From: Otatea glauca
Lineage: Eukaryota; Streptophyta; Magnoliopsida; Poales; Poaceae
DNA length: 64,000 nucleotides
Reading direction: 5' to 3'
NCBI GenBank assembly: GCA_036346275.1
Contig: CM070720.1
Span: forward strand, 8,595,278 to 8,659,277
Made by a program: the position numbers and the translations under genes. Under the pieces are notes generated by a model. The model made no database searches and was not told the DNA's origin. It was given only the letters and a program-made list of their open reading frames with translations. How positions within the stretch are numbered: the first letter of the stretch is position 1; every line of letters starts with the position of its first letter. Positions 45,023-56,162 of this stretch are shown in pieces.

Positions 45023-48000
45023 TGTCGGGACCCGAATATGCAAATCCAAATCCTCTGTGTATACTGCACTAGTCCAGGATCACGCTAGTGCACATAGGCT
45101 CAACATCGGTAAATATCACAATCATATACAGTGGAAACATTATGAAAGACATCATATATTAAATAATACTAGTTGAATGACCTTATGATCAACTTACGTG
45201 ACTATGCCTCGCAAGGCTGAATAACATATTAAACTGCAGCAGACTGAAAACGTAGATAAACCCCTCAGTATACCACAGGCAACTGACAAGGCTCGCACCC
45301 TAAACTTTTGTCTCTTCCCGTACTTCTCCTCCAGCATGGATGCAGACTCCTCAACTGATGATGTTGTTGTGGGCAAGGGTGAGTACTTAAAGTACTCAAC
45401 AAGTTATGCACAGAATGCAATTCTAACATAGCTATATGCAAGCCTTATTCCAAAGGAATGGCTTTCATAGCTATTTTGCAGTAAAGCAGCATTTGAGAAT
45501 AAATACAGTAAATAGATTGTAAAAACAGTAAAAGAAATAACAGTAATAGATAGATTCAGCATTTCTCAAGTAAACCAAGTTTTCCATTCCTTAATCAAGT
45601 TCCAACCTCCCATGGTAACCTGCCATCCATCCCAAGTTTTCATTTTATTAATCTCTAACCCTTAACTAAATTCCCGAGCATTGCTCAATACCGCGAGCAC
45701 GGCTATTCGAATAGTTTCACACTCTACAGAGGTTATACACTTTACCCACATGACATTATTGTCTCTTGGTGCCTTCTGGATTAACACACTTCCTTTGGAT
45801 AAAGCCTTTACAATGCTCTAGCTTAACCCAGTACTACCCGCTAAGGTTTCAACACTGGTGGGTCTGAAAACCACAACTAGGGCCCCCCTCTTGCGCCATG
45901 TGAGTTGCTCCATAACTCAGGAACTCACACTGCCATTGATAGTACCAAGCTAAGACATCACAAATTAATCAGCCAGGCTGTCCAACACCAGACATGTTGT
46001 TGCATGATTGATTCAGGTCAAAGGCTTGTAAGGTTAAGTCCTTAAGATGATTGAAGCAAGACTTCCACATACCCTCTGCCCATCAGGCCCACCTTGGCAT
46101 ACTCGCCACTTGCCATTTGCCCCAATCTAAATGATTACCACCCCAATTGATTACCATGCACCACGTGCCATCAACCATTCAATATCGTTGCATGACATAA
46201 CTCGCCACTACAACTCAATCTCATTATGTGATCTCACATGACACACAAGTTCATATCCTTGTTTCATATTCCATTAGTCAGGATTAAACATTGATGATTC
46301 AGGTACATCTGATGACGTGGCATGGCTAAGCAACTTTGATGTTCTAACCTTCCCATGTTGATTTCAGTACCAACCAACTATAGTTAACCAATCTAGGGTG
46401 ACAATAGATCATGGCATACAAATGAAAAAGTAGGGTATAGATCAAATTGGTAGATTAGCTAAGTCCCAACTTAATTTGAAACAATTGTATATGTGAAATA
46501 ACATGCAGTAGAGTAAAACAATATAGCGATCTTGTAAACATGGGTTCGACATGATCAAAGCACAACTTGCCTTAAAAAAGCCCTTAATCTTGTTCTGGAC
46601 CTTGGTCTTGAGTCAACGAATCTTCCTCGGATGCGTCGCACAATTCAACGTCTATGCGAAACAAGAGAGAATAATATATAAACACCAAAATATAGAGCAA
46701 AAAAAATCTAAAAATCAAATAAAATTCAGCATTAAGTAGATCTCAATTTTAGAATTTTTTAGAAATTTGAATCACCTCAATCGGAGCTCGTATGAAGGAG
46801 AACGAGCTCATAGAAGATTCAAAAATCTAAAAATCAGAAAATTAGAAAATCAAATATTAATCTGAATTATTTTAAAACTAAAAATAATTTTTCTGCATCA
46901 TGCTGACGTCACGGCTACCTGAACCACTCACGTGCTGACACGTCACCTCAGTCCATGAACTCGGTCCACGGTTTGGATCCAGTCCACCGTGGACCCGGTC
47001 CATGCCTCTTCGGTGACTGCGCCGACACGTGGCTTCGCCCGATTGGTTGCGGCGCCGCCCACGACGTGCGTCCCGATTACCAACACGTGGTAGGATCAGA
47101 ACTGCCTACGAAAGATCGGTTGATGGCGATGACGACGACTTCGTGGCTTAATCCAAAGCGTTCGCTAAAGCTTGGATGGTCATGATCAAACGAACTGGCA
47201 CATCAGCAAAGACGCCGGCGCAAACTCACCAGCCGTGAGGAAGACGATGATGAAATGAGAACTTTGGTGAGCTTCTGGCCGCGGAACCGATTGGATCTAA
47301 CGTGGTATGATGCGATGTTCGTGTACTGGTCTCAAACTTAGCAGAAGACGGCGAATCAGCGATCATCCACTGAAAAACCCAACGGTTTTCTCCTCAAACT
47401 CCGACGACCTCGTGAGCTCGAACCACGACGTCTCCGGCGATAATGCTTGGGCCAAAAGATGCGGTGCTCTAAGGGGAACCTTGGCAAGCGGGCACAGCTT
47501 TTATAGCGTCGGGTTACGGGCCCTATACGGACTCCAACAGACACACGGCGGTGGAACCACGTGAAACCTAGACTCCGATGGCGGCTCAGATTAGACCTCG
47601 TCTCTGCCGTCCACATGTCCGATCAACAGCCACGATTCTCGACGACGTGGCAAAATCTAAGCCGAACGCGAAATCCAACGGACACAAGCCTTAGGGTTTC
47701 GAGCTCATCTCACGCGTCGGATTTAGATCCAAGTAGGCTGATGGGCTGCACAAATAAGGCCCATGAGCAAACAATAATGGGCTCCGGCCCGTTACTATTA
47801 ATTGATTTTCTGGATTTTTCTTTAAAAACAATTCCAGTAATCCATTTAATTAGTTTTAAGCAATAAAAATATCATGAAAAATCCAAGAAAATTCCCATAA
47901 ATACGTTGAGACATTTTGAACTCAAATAAAATAGTTTTGCCAAACTTTGTATTATTTTTACCTATAATTAATTAGTTTTCACAAAAAGGCCATTATACTT

Positions 48001-48109
48001 AATTTGAAATAATTCAAATAAATTCCAGAAAAATCCAATAAATCCAGAAAATCACAAAATGCACAAATAACAATAAATTATGATTATAGGCTAATTTTGG
48101 GATGTTAAA
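45023..48109 (-). repeat. E5 3' LTR
   Basis: 3087-bp LTR beginning TGTCGGGACCCGAATATGC and ending GGGATGTTAAA (a variant of GGGATGTTACA). It is close to the E1 LTRs over most of its length. A TATA box lies at 47498-47506 and TGACGTCA at about 46904-46911. Open frames at 46955-47866 are LTR sequence. Confidence 0.87.
47498..47506 (-). promoter_or_regulatory. LTR TATA box
   Basis: CTATAAAAG on the minus strand, at the position conserved in E1. Confidence 0.55.
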
Positions 48110-48124
48110 ACCTCTCCCCCTTAA
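48110..48124 (-). promoter_or_regulatory. E5 polypurine tract
   Basis: On the minus strand TTAAGGGGGAGAGGT, abutting the LTR. It corresponds to the E1 tract. Confidence 0.75.
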
Positions 48125-48129
48125 CAGAA

Positions 48130-49650
48130 TCTCGACCCCGAGATTTAGGGCTAACTAGAGAATAGGTTAGGGAATTCTGACTTTAGATCCTCTTCACGCT
48201 TTCAGGTAACTTCACTTTCTGAATAATTGCTCCACTGAACTCTGCGAAAGCGGACTGACTTATTTCTGGTCTTGCGCTCCATCACATCCAAAATCTTGAT
48301 CGACTGCTCTTTGTAGGTCAAATCCCCCTACAGTGCTATTGTTTCTAACGGTGTCTGTTCTGTTGGCCCTCTGAGACATTTCTTGAGCTATGACACATGA
48401 AACACATCAGGCACTCCTGCCAATGACTGCGGCAATTCCAACTGATAAGTAACCTCTGCTCGACCGCTCAAGACCTTGAACGGACCAACATATCTGGCGC
48501 AAGCTTCCCTTTAGCGTGAAACCTTCTAACACCTTTAAGAGGGGTAACTCTAAGATACACATAATCATCTGGCTCAAAGCTCAATTCACGTCGTCGATTA
48601 TCAACGTAGCTCCTTTGCCTTGATTGTGCTACCTTCAACCTTTCTTTGACCATGGCAACTTGCTCTTCGGCCTCCTTGAGAATACCAGGCCCAAACACTA
48701 ACCGCTCTCCTGTCTCATTCCAATTCAACAGGACACGATAGACACGACCATATAAAGCCTCAATTGGTGATATTTGCAAACTAACCCGATAACTGTTGTT
48801 GTAGTTGAATTCTGCATATGACAAACACTTATCCCATGACGTAGCATAAGTTAATGTGCAAGATCTTAACATATCCTCCAAAATCTGATTAACCCTTTCA
48901 GTCTGACCATCTATCTATGGATGATACGCTGTACTGAAATTCAAATGGGTTTCCATCGCTTCATGCAACTTACTCCAAAATCCTGAGGTAAATTGAGTAC
49001 CTCTATCTTATACAATCTTCTTAGGAACACCATGCAAACACATAATCCTTGACAAATATAGCTCTACCAAACGATCTCTTCAAAAGTAGTCTTCACTGGT
49101 ATAAAGTGAGCGACTTTAGTCAAACAATCAACGACGACCCGAATGGAATCATAACCTCTTTGAGTTTTAGGAAAATTCTCAGCGTTTTGGATCTTAATAC
49201 TGGTTTGCTTTCTACTTCCATTTTAAAAAAAAATCTGCAATGACTATATCAAATCAACAGGTCTTTGATGCATTGCCTGACTATCTAACACACACCACAT
49301 AGAGTAACATGCTCAGCTACTTCAAGCTTCATGTTAGGCCACCAAAACCTGTCTTTAAGATCTTGATACATCTTAGTACTTCTTGGATGAATTGAATACA
49401 TAGAATTATGAGCTTCTTCCAAAATCAACTGCTTAAGCTCCCTCCTGTTCAATACACAGATTTGACCTTTAAACCGCGTGGTACCTTGCTCATCCATGGT
49501 AAAATCCTCAATTAAGCCTTCATCTTTCTTTGACTTGATTATGCTAATTTTCTCATCATCCTTCTGATCTTTTCTGATCTGATCTTCAAGTGTTGGCTTC
49601 ACTTCCAAAGTAGCTAGAAATCCTTGTGGAACAACTTCCAATTTCAACTT
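48130..49650 (-). pseudogene. E5 integrase and chromodomain, broken
   Basis: 49647-49285 holds the region before the catalytic core and the HHCC zinc binding part (EEAHNSMYSIHPRSTKMYQD, DRFWWPNMK, CGVC). 48881-48468 holds the core end and GPY-type region (YAEFNYNNSYRVSLQISPIE, ALYGR, FEPDDYVYLRVTPLKGVR). Chromodomain fragments (SLAGVPDVFHVS, KILDVMERKTRNKSVRF) lie in 48460-48130 over two frames. The catalytic core between 49284 and 48882 is broken by stops. Confidence 0.78.
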
Positions 49651-49679
49651 CTAAAATTTCTTACATAACTCGATTGATC

Positions 49680-50408
49680 ATTTAATACCCTCATGTTAGC
49701 ACTATGGCTCTTTTGACTCAAGGCATTGGCTACCACATTAGCCTTACCAAGGTAATAATGAATTCCAATATTATAATCCTTGATCAACTTCAGCCATCTT
49801 CTTTGCCTCATATTAAGATTTGACTCAGTAAATATATACTTCAGACTCTTATGGTCTGTATATATCTCACATCTATTTTCAATGAGATAATAACGTCATG
49901 TTTTCAAAGCATGCACTACGGCACCAAATTCCAAATCATGCGTAGCATAGTTCTCTTCATGTGGCCTCAACTGTCGTGACGCATAGGCAACAACTTTGCC
50001 TTTTTGCATTAACACACATCTAAGATCTTGTCTTGAAGCATCACAGTATATATCAAAACTGTTCTGCACATCTGGTAGCACTAACACACGCGCTGTCGTC
50101 AGACACTTCTTTGACTCATGAAAACTCTCTTCACACTCTGGCATCCATGCAAACTTCTTCTCCTTTTTCAATAACTGCGTACGAGGTCTAGCAATCGTCA
50201 AGAATCCTTCAATAAATCAATGGTAACATCCTACCATTTTCAGAAAATTACGAATCTAAGTAAGTGATTTTGGTTGTTCCTAATGCAATATTGCTTCTAC
50301 TTTGCTTGGGTCCACAACAACTCCTTTAGCAGTCGTCACTTAACTCAGAAATTCAACTTTCTCCTTCCAAAAGTCACACTTGTTGAACTTCGCATGCAGC
50401 TATTGCTC
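49680..50408 (-). pseudogene. E5 RNase H, right-truncated by the MULE
   Basis: 50201-49896 encodes RTQLLKKEKKFAWMPECEES, DVQNSFDIYCDASRQDLRCV and VVAYASRQLRPHEENYATHD. Fragments near 50400-50210 are the RT thumb and connection. The MULE inserted at 50408 within the RT end (FNKCDFWKEKVEF), and the frame resumes at 59991. Confidence 0.8.
50399..50408. repeat. MULE target-site duplication, left copy
   Basis: GCTATTGCTC, repeated exactly at 59981-59990. Joining across it restores the E5 RT sequence homologous to E1 near 6298-6318. Nine to eleven base pairs is characteristic of Mutator-like elements. Confidence 0.92.
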
Positions 50409-50498
50409 GAATTTTTTTTAAATAATATATTTTATAATTCAAATTGCAGAAATATACCACGAAAAAAAAGAATTGCAAAAATGTACACTTGTCGCCCT
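50409..50498 (+). repeat. MULE left terminal inverted repeat
   Basis: Starts GAATTTTTTTTAAATAATA and ends GTACACTTGTCGCCCT. It matches the reverse complement of 59893-59980 with scattered differences and small indels in the A/T runs. Confidence 0.9.
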
Positions 50499-50639
50499 AT
50501 GGTAGGGCGACATGGTGTCTCACAAAATAGGTCGCCCAATGGTAGGGCGACACCTGAGTAGTCGCCCAATGGAACGACGACACGTCACATCTCGCCCACT
50601 GGTAGGGTGAGATGACAAAATCGCCCAATGGCAGGGCGA
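50492..50639. repeat. Subterminal palindrome array, five copies of a 19-mer
   Basis: Copies at 50492-50510, 50532-50550, 50562-50580, 50592-50610 and 50621-50639. The consensus is TCGCCCAATGGTAGGGCGA, whose TCGCCC and GGGCGA arms are reverse complements. Spacing is 29-40 bp. The first copy overlaps the inner edge of the terminal repeat. The right end has related half sites at about 59779-59898. Candidates are transposase-binding sites or hairpin-forming sites. Confidence 0.85.
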
Positions 50640-50760
50640 TTTGGCCAGAAAAATTAAAAATTTTAGGAAAAAAATCTGAGAGATTTAAAGAATAAATTTT
50701 TTGGATAAACAGATTTAGGATTGAAATGATTTTCAAAATTCCTTGAACAACTAGAGTGCA

Positions 50761-51206
50761 TGTTTTTAGCCTTTTAGTACTACCAGAAATGTCATGTCTA
50801 AACTTGATTTTTACTGAACAGTGGACCACATTTGATCTTTGATACATGCACTTCCATATTATGGAGAAATATGTAATTTACACTTCCTTTGCATCTAATT
50901 TCCACTAGTGCAACAACCCTAAGTAATATAGTCGGCAATGTTTTTAGCCTTTTCTACCCGTAAAATGTCATGTCTAAACTTGATTTTTACGAACAGTGGA
51001 CCACATTTAATCTTTGATACATGCACTTCCATATTATGGAGAAATATGTAATTTACAGCTTGCTTTGCATCTAATTTCCACTAGTGCAACAACCCTAAGT
51101 AATATAGTCGGCAATGTTTTTTAGCCTTTTCGGCGCCCCGTAAAATGTCATGTCTAAACTTGATTTTTATGAACAGTGGACCACATTTGATCTTTGATAC
51201 ATGCCC
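50761..51206. repeat. Minisatellite, about 177-bp unit, 2.5 copies
   Basis: Units start at 50761, 50939 and 51115, each beginning TGTTTTTAGCC and carrying TGTCATGTCTAAACTTGATT and GATCTTTGATACATGC. The third copy is partial. It is noncoding and lies downstream of the GRF-like gene. Confidence 0.88.
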
Positions 51207-51664
51207 TTTAATCGCGTTATTAAACTTTGATTTGTAATCGTGTGTTAAACTATTTGTTGAACATACATTAAGGTAGATGCACCGATAGTTCAGATGGTAA
51301 AATAAGCAATAGACTAGATTATATTACAAGGGCATTACAGCAGTGATGAAATTGCTTGACGAACTAACTAACTAACGAAAGCAGTGTTCGTCATGGTGGA
51401 ACAGATGATCGTTAGCCTATCCGGTGCGGCGAATGATGTCCTACATTTTCTGCATATTACCTGACCCGTGTAAATTTTGCGATTTATCCTCGGATACCGC
51501 TCAATCCCCACTATGAAAGAACTCCACGGGGATCCGCAGTGCTCCCAGGTGTCGCCGAATGGGTGGCCTATGTCGTGCGCCTCGGTGTGTAAGGTAATTT
51601 TTTGTCATACCGATTCGGCGTCCCTATGTTTATACCACCGGGTTCCCTGATGGTGCATGTAGCG
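51207..51664. other. MULE interval, no gene seen
   Basis: Between the 177-bp array and the end of the GRF-like gene. No conserved frame. Presumably the 3' flank of that gene. Confidence 0.5.
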
Positions 51665-52725
51665 TCAAGGACTTGTTGCGTGGTGCGGACCTCGGCGGCC
51701 GCTTCCTTGTCCCTTCCTCTTGAGAGGAGGTACCTGTTGCGCCTCTGTTGCGTTGGCCGTTGGCGGAGACTTGCCGAGACGCCTGCTCTGTTTCGGCTCG
51801 CACTCCACTATATGGTGCAGGAGGTGTGTGTTGGGCTTGTCCTTGTACAACCGGAAGCGTGCCCTGCAGTCAATACAATATGCCCGCTGTGGTCGTTGAA
51901 TAACACTGTAGGCGTACTCGGGGTCTGGCTTTTCTGGGCGGTAGTAGCACCACGGGGAGGGTTGCTCCCCCCAGTTATCCCGTACGGGAAGTTTGAGATG
52001 TGGGTGGTACGTCTCCGGGTCCACCCAGTTGAAGTAGCCGCACCATTCATCCTCGGCCAAGGGGCACCGATAGAATCTCCAGTCCGCTAGGTCATCGTGG
52101 CAGGTATCAACCACTGCTTGAAGGCTGTGTTCGCAAAAGTCGGGGCTTTCGGGTGGCCCCTGAGGAGGTTTCTCCTTTGACTCGAGCAATTTCGCCATTT
52201 TCTTTTTGAACTCCTGTATGCGACGAGCTGGTTTAGAATTACTACTTTGTGAGTGAAGCATGAGTTCGTCGCATGAAACTCACCGATTGGTTGGCCTCTT
52301 GCCCACCGGCCCTGAACTCTGGTCGCTCTAGAATGGGGCGATCCTCGTGGCCTCTCCACGGTTGAAGTTCTCGGGCGAATCGGGTTCGGCGTCGTGGCAG
52401 TTTTGGACAAATTCGTAGTCACGTCGTTCCGGCCCGTCGATCCATTGGAAGAAGCAACACCGGTCGTTGTACTGAGAAAAGAAAGAACGATGCATGAAAT
52501 GGTAATGTTACTCTGTATTGTATGGACACGGCAGTCTACCCAGAAGAGCGGGCTGCAACATGAGTGGCGCGGCGGCCGTCTCTCCGTGGGTAGATTGCAT
52601 CATCTTCGCGGAAGATTGCGATCGCAATTGGGTCGGGCAACCGGCAGAATCAAGGCGTCAACGCTACTAGTATCCGGTACTCGGGCGGATGAATTTCGCT
52701 TCTCAAGAGGCGTAGAGAACGACAT
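51665..52725 (-). pseudogene. MULE GRF-like zinc-finger protein gene
   Basis: Predicted three-exon gene. The start ATG is at 52725 (MSFSTPLEKRNSSARV). Exon 1 contains PNCDCNLP and QSTHGETAAAP, which resemble the first half of a GRF-type zinc finger, but they are in a second frame, so a frameshift is present. Exon 2 starts at 52471 after TTTTCTCAG (YNDRCCFFQWIDGPERRDY, the second half of a GRF finger) and ends at 52284 before GTGAGT. It has one internal stop. Exon 3 (about 52258-51665) is open: a basic coiled segment (IQEFKKKMAKLLESKEK), then DWRFYRCPLAEDEWCGYFNW (a second GRF-like pattern), a Cys/His-rich stretch (CIDCRARF ... HHIVEC) and a basic tail. GRF fingers bind nucleic acid. The role in the transposon is unknown. 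Confidence 0.6.
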
Positions 52726-52799
52726 CGTGCCCTAATTTGTGAAGATTCAGCTGGCGTGTATTGCTTGTTTGGCGGTGTTGGATGTCTACCTCTCGGCCG

Positions 52800-52808
52800 C
52801 TTTTATAG
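52800..52808 (-). promoter_or_regulatory. Probable TATA box of the GRF-like gene
   Basis: CTATAAAAG on the minus strand, 75 bp before the proposed ATG. A tandem array sits directly upstream of it. Confidence 0.55.
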
Positions 52809-52834
52809 TGGTGCTGAGGGTCTGCTCCACACAA

Positions 52835-52982
52835 CTGATGCATGTGACCTGTCCCATCGACCCGACAAGGCTGCCAAAGCTGATGCATGTGACCTATCCC
52901 ATCGGCCCGACAAGGCTGCCAAAGCTGATGCATGTGACCTATCCCATCGGCCCGACAAGGCTGCCAAAGCTGATGCATGTAA
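52835..52982. repeat. Minisatellite, 45-bp unit, 3.3 copies
   Basis: Units start at 52835, 52880 and 52925, with a partial unit from 52970. Each begins CTGATGCATGTGACCT and includes CGACAAGGCTGCCAAAG. A multiple of three keeps all frames open, which creates artefactual 15-residue repeats. It lies upstream of the TATA box. Confidence 0.9.
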
Positions 52983-53205
52983 CTATTCGCTCAAAAGTCA
53001 CAGACGACAAGATTTCGCCATGCTTGAAAGCAGGGCTACTGTAACAAAGAATAACAATAGTTCATAACCAAAAGTACGGGGTTACTAACATAAGGAAAAT
53101 ATATCGTATACAAATAAATACATAAGATGCAAAGTACGTCACAACGTAATAACCAAATACATAAGCCAAAATACATAAGCCAAATACAAACTCTCGCGCC
53201 CTCGT
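52983..53205. other. MULE intergenic interval
   Basis: AT-rich region between the GRF-like promoter array and the 3' end of the PMD gene. It includes a direct repeat of AAATACATAAGCCAAA near 53156-53186. No gene. Confidence 0.5.
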
Positions 53206-55822
53206 TTACAGGCACCTCCTGCGGTGGCGGGCCTCACGCAAACCCGCCTGTCGCGAGTACGCCAACCGCACCGGTGGGTGGTGGGCCCTCTGTGGTCTAG
53301 CCGGAGGTGTAGCGTACACCGACTGAGAAGGCTGCGTCGGTGGTGGTGCTCCCTGCAGCTGCGATGATCCAGGCACATCCGGACCAACGAAGTACCTCGA
53401 CACGTCACCATCGCCGAGGTCGAAATCCGCATGGGCTGCATCATCAAACTGCCCCTCGTAGTCGTCAGGGGCCGGTGAAGCTACAGAGGAGAACCATCGT
53501 GCCTGTGAGCCTGTAAGAAGTGAAGAATTGTTCGTAACATTCAAGAAATAATTAGAAAACGTACGAAGTGTGGCGAAGGGCTTACCTCCGACGTGAGGGG
53601 CTAGACCAGCGTGTCCAGCAGCTCGCCCTGTCGCGTAAGTCAGTGTGACGGTGGGACGGGAGGACGTGGGGTGTGAAGAAGTACCTGGAGCACTCCTCCT
53701 TGCAGTAAGCGGCAAGCCGCGAGGGCCGTCAGCCACATCACGAGGCGTGCGGCAACCTGCCAACTCGAGGGTGCGTCCCGCTCTCCCTGAACCTCGCGAA
53801 GAAGGAGGTCACGTCCTCCCTGGTCACGTCTATCCCACTAGACAGACGAGACAGGAAGCTCCCGGACTCCTCGTAGTACCGGGCTAGCACATCAGTTTGA
53901 AAAATACATTACGAATTAACCTAACACATTAATCTGGAAAATGCAATACGAAAATACGTCGTACATTAGATGTAACTTACCGCACCGTGCGTAACCGAGT
54001 CCGTATGGCGGGATCGTGTCCCTCACCACGGGATGTGTCTAGGAGGATCCGGTCGACACGTACCAAACGCGTGACGGTGCGGAAGTGTACCACTGTCGGT
54101 ACCCCTGGTACGTCTGCGGGTCGTACGGCGCATCCTCGGCATGGACGTTGTCCAAGGCTCCTCCCCACTCCTCGACCCATGGCGCCATACGTACGTGCCA
54201 TGGGGTGCCTCCATTCCCGCCCCTCCTAGTCTGCCTGCGGATAAGCAAAAATATATAGCATTATTACATGTTATTACACCGTACATATTAGAGAACATCG
54301 ATGTAGGGAACTTACGTGTGGACGCCGTGTGGGACCTGTCGGCCGACCTGGACCGGGAACTCTGTCGTGACCGAATCGCCTCATCACTCGATGGACAACA
54401 GAGCCCTCGACCGGACGTCGAACACGAGGAACCGACGTGTGCGCCAAGACGCCGCGTCGCGTGTGCATAGGGTGGACAATCCACCCGGCACACGTAGCCC
54501 GACGTCTCCGTTGTGTACGGAGTCCGCGTCAGACGCGTCCTCGGTGAGGTGGTCGGCGCGCGACGAATCATGCGGGTAGCTAAGCCGCCCCGTGCCGTGT
54601 GCCCACCTAGGCTGCAGTGACGACAAAAAAATCAATATTACAATTAGTACTGAGAAATGTTAAAGCGTAGGTTTCACAACCGTGGTTTGCAATATCTTAC
54701 CCGTCGGTAGAACCAGATGGTTCCCATAGTCGGCCCGTCGACATCGTCGTCACCATCGCGTAGAAGAGGACTCGTTTCGATCCTGGGGCGCCCGATCTGG
54801 AACATCTCGTATGCCCAAAGCTGCAGAAGCAGTGGACACCCGGTGAGGATCGACCCGTCGGCGATCCGCCCACAGGCGTCGTTGAGCCCACGGTACGTCG
54901 CGCAGAGGACCGCTGACCCCCAGGAGTACTGCGGCACGGCGTCAAGGGGTGTGTCCGCGATCGCCCTCATGACCGGACGGTGCTGCCCACGCTATCCTCG
55001 TGGGAGCTCGTGAACATGCACCGACCAAACAGCCAGAGCAGTGCGCCTCAAGGTGGCGGCTCACCTCCGCTCGTCATGAGACTCAACGATGTGCTCGCTC
55101 AGAATTTAAGTTTTCTTATTAGTCTAGCCAATATATATATGTGAAGTTAAGTTTGAATGGTTAGTTGCTTACCACGAACTGTCGAAGCCACCTGTTTGTG
55201 GGACCATGGGTGCTGGTGAAGACTCGGTACGCGGGAGGCGGTAGCACACCATGGAACCGCGCAAGTACCTCATCCCGCCACAGCGGGTCGACGTCCTGCG
55301 GCACCACAGGGTCACCTGCGATCCGGAGACCGAGGAGGTAGGAGACGTCCTCCAAAGTGATCGCCATCTCCCCGACAGGTAAGTGGAAGGTGTGCGTCTC
55401 CGGTCTCCACCGATCCACCAAGTAGCGGTGAAGGGACCTATCAAGCGGAACCGGTGGCTTGCGCCCTCCCCTGTGCACCTGCGTGCGCCTCCACCATCCG
55501 TACCAGTGGCAGCAATCCTGCTGCTCGCAGCCTACGAAACAGAAATATTAAATTAATATGACCACCGCACTAGTTAATTAAAACAGATTATGATACTGCA
55601 TCGGGAATATTTTGAAATTAAAAGATAAATACGTTACCTGGGGATCCAACGTGGATCGAGGGTCCAGAGCTCCTGCGCTGGCCTCGGTCGTAGCACGCCC
55701 AGCTCTTGAGGGTCCTATCCCTCCTCTGCTGAAGCGGTGGCGAAGTGTGCACAGTGACGACCGTCAACGACTGGGTCCAACAACTCAAAGGGCCAGTCGT
55801 CATCCACAGCCTGGTGAGCCAT
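53206..55822 (-). pseudogene. MULE plant mobile domain (PMD) gene
   Basis: Multi-exon gene. The start is at 55822 (MAHQAVDDDWPFELLDPVVD), directly after an acceptor. Exon ends fit GT-AG: 55640 region, about 55171, 54701/54611, 54315/54240, 53981/53889. The PMD core is clear: LDRSLHRYLVDRWRPETHTF and HLPVGEMAITLEDVSYLLGL (55440-55330), RAIADTPLDAVPQYSWGSAV (about 54967), LLLQLWAYEMFQIGRPRIET, WRTRRFLVFDV (about 54430), RVMRRFGHDRVPGPGRPTGP, and WVEEWGGALDNVHAEDAPYD (about 54180). The C-terminus (53763-53206) is Pro/Ser-rich. Stops in exon 1 and frameshifts near 55480, 55010 and 54400 break it. PMD proteins such as MAIN and MAIL1 of Arabidopsis act in transposon silencing and genome stability, and related domains are known from transposons. 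The role here is inferred, not shown. Confidence 0.75.
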
Positions 55823-55852
55823 ACCTGCAAATTACAAAAAAGAAAGTTATAT

Positions 55853-56013
55853 ACAAATAAATACACAAGCATCAGAACAATACATCGAACCAAATGCGTA
55901 CAAATAAATACACAAACATGAGAACAATACATCGAACCAAATGCGGACAAATAAATACACAAGCATCAGAACAATACATCGAACCAAATGCGTACAAATA
56001 AATACACAAGCGT
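55853..56013. repeat. Minisatellite, 47-bp unit, 3.4 copies
   Basis: Units start at 55853, 55900 and 55947, with a partial unit from 55994. Each begins ACAAATAAATACACAA and contains CATCGAACCAAATGCG. It lies just upstream of the acceptor before the PMD start codon, so it may be in a 5'-UTR intron. Confidence 0.9.
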
Positions 56014-56162
56014 CCACAAACACTAATCAAATAGATTACAACGCACACTACATCAGTAAAATATATTAGAACAGATTACAACGCACATTACATCACCAAA
56101 TTATATTAAAACAGATTGCAACGCACATTACATAAACAAAATATTAATTTGACATATAGCAT

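Noticed and set aside
51602..52090. 162-residue plus-strand frame
   Set aside because: It is the shadow of the GRF-like exon on the minus strand.
52835..52982. CRISPR-like or protein-coding repeat (15-residue repeats in two frames)
   Set aside because: The units are contiguous without spacers in a plant transposon, and the coding look follows from a 45-bp unit length.
53206..55822. PMD gene as a host chromosomal gene
   Set aside because: It lies wholly between MULE inverted repeats with a perfect target duplication and is frameshifted, so it belongs to the transposon.
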